A stretch of DNA of 5,974 nucleotides from Spirochaetaceae bacterium (GTDB taxonomy: Bacteria > Spirochaetota > Spirochaetia > SZUA-6 > RPPD01): NCBI GenBank assembly GCA_003818675.1, contig RPPD01000156.1, forward strand, positions 1 to 5,974, in the 5' to 3' direction. Made by a program: the position numbers and the translations under genes. Within the stretch, counting starts at the first letter, position 1, and each line of letters begins with the position of its first letter. The notes beneath the pieces are model-generated. The model made no database searches. It was not told where the DNA came from and saw only the letters and a list, made by a program, of their open reading frames with translations. Shown here one piece after another: positions 1-5,792 of the stretch.

Positions 1-1
1 A

Positions 2-295
2 TTGGGGATTTTTGTCACCAATGTCTGTGTTCATTACTTTGCCGGGTACATACAGAGAAACGTGAAATACAGGAAAATCGGGCTCATCGGTTATGACCTG
101 ATTGACAGGAACATTGATTATCTCAAGGTCAATCTCATTGATTTTTTGATCAGCCAGAAGCCGGACAGGCAGGGGTATGAAGGGATTTACACACTTTACA
201 GATATGTGGTTTTGAAGGAAAAAATACAAAAAAACGTAACAATGCCAATTGACATCATTATAAAGGATAATGTACTGTATTATGAAAAAAGTTGA
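2..295 (+). CDS. LacI/GalR-family transcriptional regulator, C-terminal fragment
   Basis: Only the last 97 codons are in the window; the 5' part, including the DNA-binding domain, lies to the left. The visible part looks like the end of a periplasmic-binding-protein-like effector domain of a LacI-family repressor. It has GLIGYDL (residues about 27-33), then FLISQKPDRQGYEGI (about 48-62), where the Q-P-x-x-Q-G-Y pattern is typical of the last lobe, and a closing MPIDIIIKDNVLYY, a common ending in these proteins. Such domains bind a sugar and release DNA. It lies 45 bp upstream of araB on the same strand, and a palindromic operator fills that gap, so it is the natural candidate for the local arabinose repressor. 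Since the N-terminus is not visible, a GntR-type DNA-binding domain, as in Bacillus AraR, cannot be excluded. The ligand is inferred from context only. Confidence 0.82.
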   Translation: MGIFVTNVCVHYFAGYIQRNVKYRKIGLIGYDLIDRNIDYLKVNLIDFLISQKPDRQGYEGIYTLYRYVVLKEKIQKNVTMPIDIIIKDNVLYYEKS

Positions 296-320
296 GAAGA
301 ATGCGAGATTGCGTTATCGT
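292..320 (+). promoter_or_regulatory. Candidate promoter of the araB-araD-isomerase operon
   Basis: TTGAGA at 292-297 (5 of 6 to the -35 consensus) is followed after 17 bp by TATCGT at 315-320 (4 of 6 to the -10 consensus). The -10 lies inside the palindrome at 309-328, so a bound repressor would block RNA polymerase. Transcription would start near 327, giving a leader of only about 14 nt before the araB ATG. The match is moderate and the operon could also be read from upstream of the regulator. Confidence 0.42.
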
Positions 321-328
321 TAACGCAA
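309..328. promoter_or_regulatory. LacI-type operator, araB copy
   Basis: TTGCGTTATCGTTAACGCAA is an inverted repeat with two perfect 8-base arms (309-316 and 321-328) around TCGT and a CG at the exact centre, the usual design of LacI-family operators. It sits just after the regulator stop codon and just before araB. A related site lies at 4390-4409 upstream of the binding protein. The binding protein is inferred to be the adjacent LacI-type regulator. Confidence 0.72.
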
Positions 329-340
329 ATTGGGGGAAGG

Positions 341-2023
341 ATGACCAGGGTAGACCAGTATGTCATCGGCATTGACTATGGGACAGATTCCGTACGCTCT
401 GTTGTTGTGAACGCTTCTACAGGATTGGAAGTTTCTTCATCAGTATTCTACTATCCACGCTGGAAAAAAGGATTATTCTGTAATCCTGACGCCAACCAGT
501 TCCGTCAACATCCACTTGATTATATTGAAGGACTTGAAAAATCCATCAGGGAAGCTTTAAAGACAGCACCCAAAGACGTAAAAAAACATGTCAGAGGAAT
601 TTCCGTTGACACCACTGGTTCAACTCCGGTTGCTGTGGACAGGGAAGGGGTTCCGCTGTCTTTGACAAATCAATTCAAAGAAGACCCGGACGCAATGTTC
701 GTGCTCTGGAAGGACCACACTGCCACCGGCGAGGCAGCCTGTATTAACGAGGTTGCCGCCGGGTGGTCCAAAGAAGATTACCTGAAGTATGTGGGTGGTG
801 TCTATTCTTCTGAATGGTTCTGGGCAAAAATACTTCATATCATCAAAAACAACCCCAAGGTCAGGACTGCAGCGTTTTCATGGGTGGAACACTGTGACTG
901 GATTTCCGCGCTGTTGACCGGTCAGACTGATCCGCTTCTGCTTAAACGGAGCAGGTGCGCAGCTGGACACAAGGCCATGTGGCATTCTGATTTTAACGGC
1001 CTCCCGAATGAGGCATTTCTTGTTGCAGTGGACCCATTGCTGACTGGAATCAGGGATCGCCTTTTCAAGGATACGTATACATCAGACGTACCAATGGGAA
1101 AAATATCAGCGGAATGGGCAAAAAAGCTCGATCTGCCGGGTTCGGTTGTCATAGGCGTGGGCGCATTTGATGCTCACATGGGAGCTGTCGGCGGTCAGAT
1201 TGTTCCATATGCACTTTCCAAGGTCATGGGGACCTCCACCTGCGACATGCTTGTGGCTCCCATGAAGGATGTGGGCAAAAAGCTCGTAAAGGGAATATGC
1301 GGCCAGGTTGATGGTTCAATCATGCCAGGGATGCTTGGAATGGAGGCAGGCCAGTCAGCGTTTGGGGATGTCTACGCATGGTTCGCAGATCTTCTTTCAT
1401 GGTCAATACACCAGCTTAAGGCAGGAGACAAGCTGAAGGAGGATCTTCAGGCTGTCATCATAAGCTCACTTTCCCGCGAGGCAGAGGTTATTGAGCCTTC
1501 TGCCAGTGGAATTCTTGCTCTGGACTGGCTTAATGGCAGGCGCACTCCCTTTGCCAACCAGGAACTGAAAGGGGCTATCTTTGGTCTGAACCTCGCCTCG
1601 ACTGCTCCCAAAATATTCCGCGCTTTGGTGGAAGCCACTGCGTTTGGCGCAAAAAAAATTGTTGACTGCTTTACTGCTCAGGGCGTTCCGATCCAGAGCG
1701 TTATAGCGCTGGGCGGTGTCGCCAAAAAATCCACGTTTGTGATGCAGACAGTCTGTGATGTGCTTGGGCTGCCAATTCGCGTGGCAAAGTCCGACCAGAC
1801 CTGCGCTCTGGGCGCGGCCATGTTCGCATCTGTGGCCTCGGGCATTTATCCGACTGTGGAGGAAGCGCAGAAAAAAATGGGAAGCGGCTTTGAGAGGGAA
1901 TACCAGCCAAACAAGGCAAGAACAAGGATTTATGAAGGAATGTATGAACAATACAGCCTTGCAGGTGCGTATGTGGAAAAGGAAACCGAGCAACTGAGGC
2001 TGGCATCAGGAAACAGAAGGTGA
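341..2023 (+). CDS. araB: Ribulokinase (AraB)
   Basis: A 560-residue FGGY-family kinase that phosphorylates L-ribulose with ATP to L-ribulose 5-phosphate, the second step of the bacterial L-arabinose pathway, in the cytoplasm. It matches E. coli AraB (566 aa) along its whole length. Shared blocks include GIDYGTDSVR (10-19, phosphate-binding), YPRWKKGLFC (38-47), VDTTGSTPVAVD (89-100), MFVLWKDHT (119-127), YSSEWFWAKILH (155-166), GAFDAHMGAVG (274-284, D277 being the expected catalytic base), GTSTCD (297-302), KGICGQVDGS (317-326), EAGQSAFGD (335-343), LNGRRTPFAN (397-406) and ALGGVAKKS (456-464). The ATG at 341 follows a purine-rich GGGGGAAGG and places the N-terminus as in relatives. The gene is intact. 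It is followed after 4 nt by araD. The AraB-specific motifs make a xylulo- or glycerol kinase unlikely. Confidence 0.97.
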   Translation: MTRVDQYVIGIDYGTDSVRSVVVNASTGLEVSSSVFYYPRWKKGLFCNPDANQFRQHPLDYIEGLEKSIREALKTAPKDVKKHVRGISVDTTGSTPVAVDREGVPLSLTNQFKEDPDAMFVLWKDHTATGEAACINEVAAGWSKEDYLKYVGGVYSSEWFWAKILHIIKNNPKVRTAAFSWVEHCDWISALLTGQTDPLLLKRSRCAAGHKAMWHSDFNGLPNEAFLVAVDPLLTGIRDRLFKDTYTSDVPMGKISAEWAKKLDLPGSVVIGVGAFDAHMGAVGGQIVPYALSKVMGTSTCDMLVAPMKDVGKKLVKGICGQVDGSIMPGMLGMEAGQSAFGDVYAWFADLLSWSIHQLKAGDKLKEDLQAVIISSLSREAEVIEPSASGILALDWLNGRRTPFANQELKGAIFGLNLASTAPKIFRALVEATAFGAKKIVDCFTAQGVPIQSVIALGGVAKKSTFVMQTVCDVLGLPIRVAKSDQTCALGAAMFASVASGIYPTVEEAQKKMGSGFEREYQPNKARTRIYEGMYEQYSLAGAYVEKETEQLRLASGNRR

Positions 2024-2027
2024 TATT

Positions 2028-2762
2028 TTGAAGAAAGGAAAGACTGTGTCGAAATACCGGGAACTCAAAGAAAGGGTATATGAGTGCAACCAAAAACTGC
2101 CTCTGCACGGTTTGGTTAAATATACTTTTGGCAATGTAAGCGCGGTGGACAGGAAAGCTGGAGTCATCGCAATCAAGCCGAGCGGAGTCTCTTATGAAGA
2201 GATGACTCCACAAGACATGGTAATTGTAGATCTTGATAACAACGTGGTGGAGGGGAAAATGCGTCCCTCGTCGGACACAAAAACGCATATCGTCCTGTAC
2301 CGGTATTTTTCCCAAATTGGTGGGGTCGTTCACACTCATGCGACATACAGCGTAGCCTGGGCCCAGGCAGGGAAACCCATCCCTGTTCTGGGCACGACCC
2401 ACGCTGACCACGCGTCACAGGAAATCCCGTGCACACATGAAATGACAAAAACCCAGATCAGCGGCGACTATGAGACTGAAACTGGCAATAAAATAATAGA
2501 AACTTTTGGAAAAATATCACCTTCTGATGTTGAAATGGTGCTTGTCGCAGGTCATGGGCCTTTTACCTGGGGGAGCACTCCGGAGAAGGCGGTCTACAAT
2601 GCCGTGGTGTTAGAGGAGCTTGCAAAAATGGCCATGATGACTCTGTCCATTAATCCAAAAACGCGCGGGATTTCTTCTGAATTGATCAAAAAGCACTATC
2701 TGCGCAAGCACGGCAAGGACGCGTATTACGGACAAAACTCAGGTGGAGGAAACCGGAAATGA
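2028..2762 (+). CDS. araD: L-ribulose-5-phosphate 4-epimerase (AraD)
   Basis: Cytoplasmic class II aldolase/epimerase that converts L-ribulose 5-phosphate to D-xylulose 5-phosphate, the last dedicated step of L-arabinose use. It aligns with E. coli AraD (231 aa) throughout: GNVSAVDR (35-42), IKPSGVSYEEMT (49-60), PSSDTKTH (80-87), GGVVHTHATYSVAWAQAGK (98-116), GTTHAD (122-127), ETGNKIIETF (151-160), HGPFTWG (176-182) and the C-terminal KHYLRKHGKDAYYGQ. The expected metal ligands (H102, H104, H176) and catalytic D127 and Y234 are present. The TTG at 2028 has AGAAGG about 7 nt upstream. A GTG at 2046, preceded by GAAAGGA, would give 238 residues and better matches the E. coli N-terminus, so the start is uncertain by 6 codons. 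The last bases overlap the next ATG. Confidence 0.96.
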   Translation: MKKGKTVSKYRELKERVYECNQKLPLHGLVKYTFGNVSAVDRKAGVIAIKPSGVSYEEMTPQDMVIVDLDNNVVEGKMRPSSDTKTHIVLYRYFSQIGGVVHTHATYSVAWAQAGKPIPVLGTTHADHASQEIPCTHEMTKTQISGDYETETGNKIIETFGKISPSDVEMVLVAGHGPFTWGSTPEKAVYNAVVLEELAKMAMMTLSINPKTRGISSELIKKHYLRKHGKDAYYGQNSGGGNRK

Positions 2763-4273
2763 AAAACATGGCGATGGTCAAATGCGGTCTGGTTGCCGTG
2801 AGCAGGGATTGTTTCCCTATCGAGCTTGCAACCCGCCGCCTGGTCCGCGTTTTTGAGGAATGCCAGAAACAGAAGCTCCCTGTTGCCAAAATAGAACCGG
2901 TTGTGGTTACAGAGAAGGATGTACTTGCTGTCCTTGACCGGCTTGCTGCGGAAAAATGCAATGCCCTTGTCATCTATCTCGGAAACTTCGGGCACGAAAC
3001 GCAGACAACCATGCTTGCACAGAAGTTTCCAGGACCTGTCATGTTTGCGGCCGCCGCCGAGGAATCCGGGGACAACCTGATAGACGGCCGGGGAGACGCT
3101 TACTGCGGGCTTTTGAATGTCTCCTATAACCTGGGTTTGCGAAAACTTGTACCCTATATTCCGGAATATCCTGTTGGACTTCCCGCGGATGTGGCTTCCA
3201 TGATTGCCGGCTTCATCCCTGTGGCGCGTGTTTACATAAGTGTAAAAAGGCTCAAGATCTTTTCATTCGGGCCGCGGCCGCAGGACTTCCTCGCCTGCAA
3301 TGCGCCCATCAAGGCCCTTTATGACCTTGGCATTGAAATCATGGAGAACTCGGAGCTTGACCTGTACGATATATGCCGCTCGGCGGAAAAAGATCCAAAG
3401 GTGCCCATAGTGGCAAAGGAGATGGCAGAAGAGCTTGGCATGGGGAACGCGTTCCCGGATATCCTGCCAAAGCTCGCGCAGTACGAGGTTGCGCTGGTTA
3501 ATTTTATGGAAAAGAACCTTGGCGCCTCTGAGTACGGGATTTTCGCAAACAAGTGCTGGCCTGCCTTTGAAAAGTACTTCGGCTTTGTTCCGTGTTATGT
3601 GAACTCGCGCATGGCGGGAAGGGGAATCCCCGTTGCCTGTGAAACCGACATTTATGGCGCGCTTTCGGAATACATCGCCTGTGTTGCCACCGAGCTTCCT
3701 GCAACTCTTCTTGACATCAACAACACTGTTCCGCCCGACATGTTTGAGGCGGAAAAACACAAGATTGGGGATTACAGACCCACTGATCTTTTTATGGGAT
3801 TTCATTGCGGAAATACACCTTCCGCGTGTCTGACCGGCAGCTGTATGAAATACCAGCTTATCATGCACAGGTTGATGGAGCCCGGGAAGAAACCTGACAT
3901 CACGCGCGGAACGCTTGAAGGCCAGATAGCACCCGGAGAGGTGACGCTTTTCAGAATACAGTCCACAGCCGACACAAAGCTTCGCTCTTACATTGCAGAG
4001 GGCGAAGTTCTTCCCGTGGATCCGAAGTCGTTTGGAGGTATAGGTGTGATAGCTGTGCGGGACATGGCAAGGTTCTACCGTCATGTGCTGATACGTAAAA
4101 GATTCCCGCATCATGCCGGCATTGCATTCAGGCATGCGGGCAGGTTTCTTTTTGATGCCCTCACCATGTTAGGCATTGATGATATCTCGACAAATCCGTT
4201 AGCAGCAAATGCCAATGGGAAAATGAGTTTGATCAGGCCCTATCCGGGTGAAAACCCGTTTAAGCATGAATAG
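2759..4273 (+). CDS. L-fucose/L-arabinose isomerase-family sugar isomerase (FucI-like, in the AraA position)
   Basis: A 504-residue protein that would interconvert an aldose and a ketose in the cytoplasm; from its operon the product should be L-ribulose, the AraB substrate. It does not resemble canonical AraA but aligns with the L-fucose isomerase superfamily. CETDIYG (294-300) and LLDINN (317-322) place E295 and D319 24 residues apart, exactly as in E. coli FucI E337 and D361. The C-terminal HHAGIAFRHAG (451-461) matches the FucI segment carrying H528, so H452 is the likely third metal ligand. GFHCGNT (347-353) is a further conserved-looking block. It is shorter than FucI (591 aa), mostly in the N-terminal part. 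The ATG at 2759 overlaps the araD stop (ATGA) and has GGAGGA 8 nt upstream; ATGs at 2768 and 2774 are less well placed. Family assignment is firm; the exact substrate is not, and L-fucose or D-arabinose are alternatives. Confidence 0.88.
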   Translation: MKNMAMVKCGLVAVSRDCFPIELATRRLVRVFEECQKQKLPVAKIEPVVVTEKDVLAVLDRLAAEKCNALVIYLGNFGHETQTTMLAQKFPGPVMFAAAAEESGDNLIDGRGDAYCGLLNVSYNLGLRKLVPYIPEYPVGLPADVASMIAGFIPVARVYISVKRLKIFSFGPRPQDFLACNAPIKALYDLGIEIMENSELDLYDICRSAEKDPKVPIVAKEMAEELGMGNAFPDILPKLAQYEVALVNFMEKNLGASEYGIFANKCWPAFEKYFGFVPCYVNSRMAGRGIPVACETDIYGALSEYIACVATELPATLLDINNTVPPDMFEAEKHKIGDYRPTDLFMGFHCGNTPSACLTGSCMKYQLIMHRLMEPGKKPDITRGTLEGQIAPGEVTLFRIQSTADTKLRSYIAEGEVLPVDPKSFGGIGVIAVRDMARFYRHVLIRKRFPHHAGIAFRHAGRFLFDALTMLGIDDISTNPLAANANGKMSLIRPYPGENPFKHE

Positions 4274-4282
4274 GAGGAAAAA

Positions 4283-4384
4283 ATGAAAGGGACAATGTTA
4301 CGTCTGGGCGTCATGTTCCTTACCTTTCTGCCTGTAAAATTTTCAATAGTATCCATTTTTTCTCTTGACACTTTTTTTATATAA
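4283..4384 (+). CDS. Possible small hydrophobic protein or leader peptide (33 aa)
   Basis: An ATG at 4283 lies 9 nt after the isomerase stop and is preceded by a perfect TAGGAGGAAAAA Shine-Dalgarno that overlaps that stop codon. The reading frame gives 33 residues beginning MKGTMLRLGVMFLTFL, with two positive charges then a hydrophobic run, like the start of a signal peptide or a single membrane segment, and ends at TAA 4382-4384. The -35 box of the next promoter lies inside it. I recognise no family. It may be a real small membrane protein, a translated leader, or the stump of a decayed gene for an exported protein that once followed the isomerase. The ribosome binding site is the only strong evidence. 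Confidence 0.35.
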   Translation: MKGTMLRLGVMFLTFLPVKFSIVSIFSLDTFFI

Positions 4385-4393
4385 GCATAAAAT
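4365..4393 (+). promoter_or_regulatory. Strong sigma70-type promoter of the sugar transporter genes
   Basis: TTGACA (4365-4370, perfect -35) is followed after exactly 17 bp by TAAAAT (4388-4393, 5 of 6 to the -10), so transcription should start near 4400. The spacer is AT-rich. The start point falls within the palindrome at 4390-4409, the classic place for repression. The resulting leader before the binding protein gene would be about 110 nt. Confidence 0.8.
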
Positions 4394-4409
4394 GTTAACG
4401 TTAACGCAA
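4390..4409. promoter_or_regulatory. LacI-type operator, transporter copy
   Basis: AAATGTTAACGTTAACGCAA contains the perfect 12-bp palindrome GTTAACGTTAAC (4394-4405) centred on CG. Aligned by centre to the araB site it shares 15 of 20 positions, including the whole right half CGTTAACGCAA. It overlaps the -10 end and start point of the transporter promoter. The same regulator probably binds both sites. Confidence 0.72.
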
Positions 4410-4494
4410 AATTTTACCAGGATTTAAGGTGCATTATTAAGGCAAAGTATTTCCGGGAAAATTCTGCGTGGATCCATAATCAACCAAAAGGTAA

Positions 4495-4507
4495 AAGGAG
4501 GAGGAAG
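4495..4507 (+). promoter_or_regulatory. Strong ribosome binding site of the binding-protein gene
   Basis: AAGGAGGAGGAAG contains two overlapping GGAGG cores 6 to 9 nt before the ATG at 4511. This is the strongest Shine-Dalgarno in the window, fitting the high amounts in which binding proteins are usually made. Confidence 0.8.
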
Positions 4508-4510
4508 AAG

Positions 4511-5512
4511 ATGAAGAAAAACACTCAAAAAATTATGGTGATGTTAGCCATAATTGTCTTAGTAAGTACCTTTACGGTATTTACTGGATGTCAGAAAGAT
4601 CAGACGGGGTTGATCAAGGTCGGCATCGTAAATCTGCCGCCGGAAGAATCCGGCTACCGGCAGGCCAATGTTGAAGACATGAACAATGTCTTCTCAAAGG
4701 CGAACGGCTATGACGCAAAACAGACCAACACCGGCGACAACAGCGAGCAGATCGCTGCGGCGAAAGGGTACATTCGAGATGGAGTGAACTATCTCCTGAT
4801 CTCGGCCGCAAACGCGTCTGGATGGGACGACGTCCTAAAGTCTGCAAAAGCCGCAGGCATTAAGGTTATTCTCTTTGACCGTGAGATTAAAACAGACCCC
4901 TCGAACTATCAAGCAGCACTTATCTCGGATATGGCTTATGAGGGTAATACGGCAGTAGAATGGGTGTTGAAACAGAATCTGGGTAAGGTCAATCTAATCC
5001 TTATTCGTGGTCAGTTGGGTTCCGCGGCTGAAATAGGTCGCAGCGCCGCAGTGCTCAAAGCCCGCGACGCCGGTAAACTCACCATTGTTGCCGATGGAAC
5101 GGGTGGAGACAGTTGGAGTCTTGAGGAAGCCCGCAAAGTGGTTGAAGCCGCAATTGCTGCAAAAAAGGATTTCAACGTCATCTACGCGGAGAACGACGGT
5201 ATGGCGCAGGGCGCTTGTCAGGCGCTCGCAGCGGCAGGTATCAGTTTCGGCAAGGGCGGCAAAGTCAAGATCATTGGTTTTGACTTTAACCGTTTTGCGC
5301 TTCGCAACGTTCAGGCCGGTTACTGGGACGCTGACATGCAGTGCAGTCCGCGTCAGGCAGCCGAGATTTCTGGCTGGATCAAAAGTGGTACGATTCCCAG
5401 CGGAATTGTCAATCAGAAAGAAATTCTCCTTGATACTGCCACGATAACTGACGACCTCATCGCCAAATTTGGGATCAATGCTGATCCTGGCAAGGATAAG
5501 GTGACAAAGTAG
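4511..5512 (+). CDS. Sugar ABC transporter substrate-binding lipoprotein (YtfQ-like)
   Basis: A 333-residue extracytoplasmic sugar receptor that hands substrate to an ABC importer. Residues 1-26 form a lipoprotein signal peptide (MKKNTQK, then a hydrophobic core) with the lipobox FTGC, so C27 should be lipidated. The mature part is a type I periplasmic-binding fold (Peripla_BP_4). ESGYRQANVEDM (46-57), NSEQIAAAKGYIRDGVNYLLISAANASGWDDVLKSAK (77-113, in parts), ILFDRE (120-125), YAENDGMAQGACQAL (225-239) and IIGFDF (254-259) follow the pattern of E. coli YtfQ, the galactofuranose receptor. R124, N228 and D258 are likely sugar contacts. Its own promoter and operator lie upstream, and the ABC ATPase gene follows after 280 bp. 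Given the araBD neighbourhood, the ligand is probably arabinose (perhaps the furanose form) or an arabinose-containing sugar; this is inferred from context. A ribose-type receptor is an alternative. Confidence 0.92.
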   Translation: MKKNTQKIMVMLAIIVLVSTFTVFTGCQKDQTGLIKVGIVNLPPEESGYRQANVEDMNNVFSKANGYDAKQTNTGDNSEQIAAAKGYIRDGVNYLLISAANASGWDDVLKSAKAAGIKVILFDREIKTDPSNYQAALISDMAYEGNTAVEWVLKQNLGKVNLILIRGQLGSAAEIGRSAAVLKARDAGKLTIVADGTGGDSWSLEEARKVVEAAIAAKKDFNVIYAENDGMAQGACQALAAAGISFGKGGKVKIIGFDFNRFALRNVQAGYWDADMQCSPRQAAEISGWIKSGTIPSGIVNQKEILLDTATITDDLIAKFGINADPGKDKVTK

Positions 5513-5553
5513 TTGTTTTTTTTGGTAAAATTTCACAATCGATAGGTTGTGTA

Positions 5554-5595
5554 CGCGGTGCGGTGTTCGGATCAAATCCAGCACACCGCGCCGCG
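5554..5595 (+). repeat. GC-rich stem-loop after the binding-protein gene
   Basis: Arms 5554-5566 and 5583-5595 pair over 13 bp with one G-U wobble (5559 with 5590). The 16-nt loop can itself form GGAT/ATCC (5569-5572 with 5576-5579). It begins 42 nt after the stop codon. Only ATTTGTT follows, so it is a poor intrinsic terminator; it may stabilise the upstream mRNA end or cause partial termination. Confidence 0.7.
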
Positions 5596-5601
5596 ATTTG
5601 T

Positions 5602-5644
5602 TAGCAGGCTGCTGACAAACTAGTTGTCTGTCAGCAGCCTGCTA
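5602..5644. repeat. Perfect 16-bp inverted repeat
   Basis: TAGCAGGCTGCTGACA (5602-5617) is exactly reverse-complemented by 5629-5644, around an 11-nt loop. An alternative inner pairing GACAA (5614-5618) with TTGTC (5624-5628) is also possible. No T-run follows on either strand, so this is not a standard terminator. It could be an mRNA-stabilising hairpin or a dispersed palindromic (REP or MITE-like) element. Confidence 0.75.
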
Positions 5645-5656
5645 TGGAAGTTCCTC

Positions 5657-5701
5657 GATGTGCGGAAAAAATGCGATTTTGATAGTCATTTTCAGCACAT
5701 C
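5657..5701 (+). repeat. Imperfect stem-loop in the transporter spacer
   Basis: GATGTGC (5657-5663) pairs with GCACATC (5695-5701). After a G/A mismatch the stem continues as GAAAA (5665-5669) with TTTTC (5689-5693), and a bulged TG (5672-5673) can pair with CA (5687-5688). It is weaker than its neighbours but lies in register with them as the third hairpin of the spacer. Confidence 0.5.
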
Positions 5702-5725
5702 TGCGTAATTCCAGATTCAGAGGAA

Positions 5726-5760
5726 GGTAATGACAAACTCTCGATGAGTTTATCATTACC
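5726..5760 (+). repeat. Near-perfect 15-bp inverted repeat upstream of the ATPase gene
   Basis: GGTAATGACAAACTC (5726-5740) pairs with GAGTTTATCATTACC (5746-5760), with a single C/A mismatch (5734 and 5752) and the 5-nt loop TCGAT. It ends about 20 nt before the Shine-Dalgarno of the next gene. It shares the 9-mer TGACAAACT with the hairpin at 5602-5644. CCGTTTGTG follows rather than a T-run. Confidence 0.68.
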
Positions 5761-5780
5761 CCGTTTGTGTGATACCCGAA

Positions 5781-5786
5781 GGAGGT
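5781..5786 (+). promoter_or_regulatory. Ribosome binding site that fixes the ATPase start
   Basis: GGAGGT within GAAGGAGGTC lies 6 nt before a TTG at 5793 that is in frame with the ATPase. The in-frame ATG at 5817 has no such site, so TTG is the better start. Confidence 0.75.
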
Positions 5787-5792
5787 CTTTGT

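Noticed and set aside
249..278. TTGACA (249-254) within the regulator end as the araB promoter -35
   Set aside because: At 17-18 bp spacing the -10 would be GTACTG or TACTGT, a poor match; TATTAT at 278-283 is 23 bp away. The 292-320 pair fits better and overlaps the operator.
1466..1993. 175-codon minus-strand frame inside araB
   Set aside because: It is fully antisense to a well-conserved region of AraB, its protein has no recognisable motif, and it is best explained as a shadow of the coding strand.
3263..4135. 290-codon minus-strand frame inside the isomerase gene
   Set aside because: It lies opposite the metal-ligand region of the isomerase, and its protein (rich in H, R and C) resembles no family. 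Long antisense frames are common in this codon usage.
2759..4273. Calling the isomerase canonical AraA
   Set aside because: The sequence does not follow the E. coli AraA pattern, whereas FucI-type ligand spacing and the C-terminal histidine segment match well.
5516..5523. T-run after the binding-protein stop as an intrinsic terminator
   Set aside because: The nearest upstream hairpin (a 5-bp stem around ATCCT/AGGAT) is weak and over 15 nt away, so the geometry is wrong for a terminator.
5554..5760. CRISPR array or tandem repeat in the transporter spacer
   Set aside because: The repeats are inverted, differ from one another in sequence, and have no constant direct repeat or regular spacer length.
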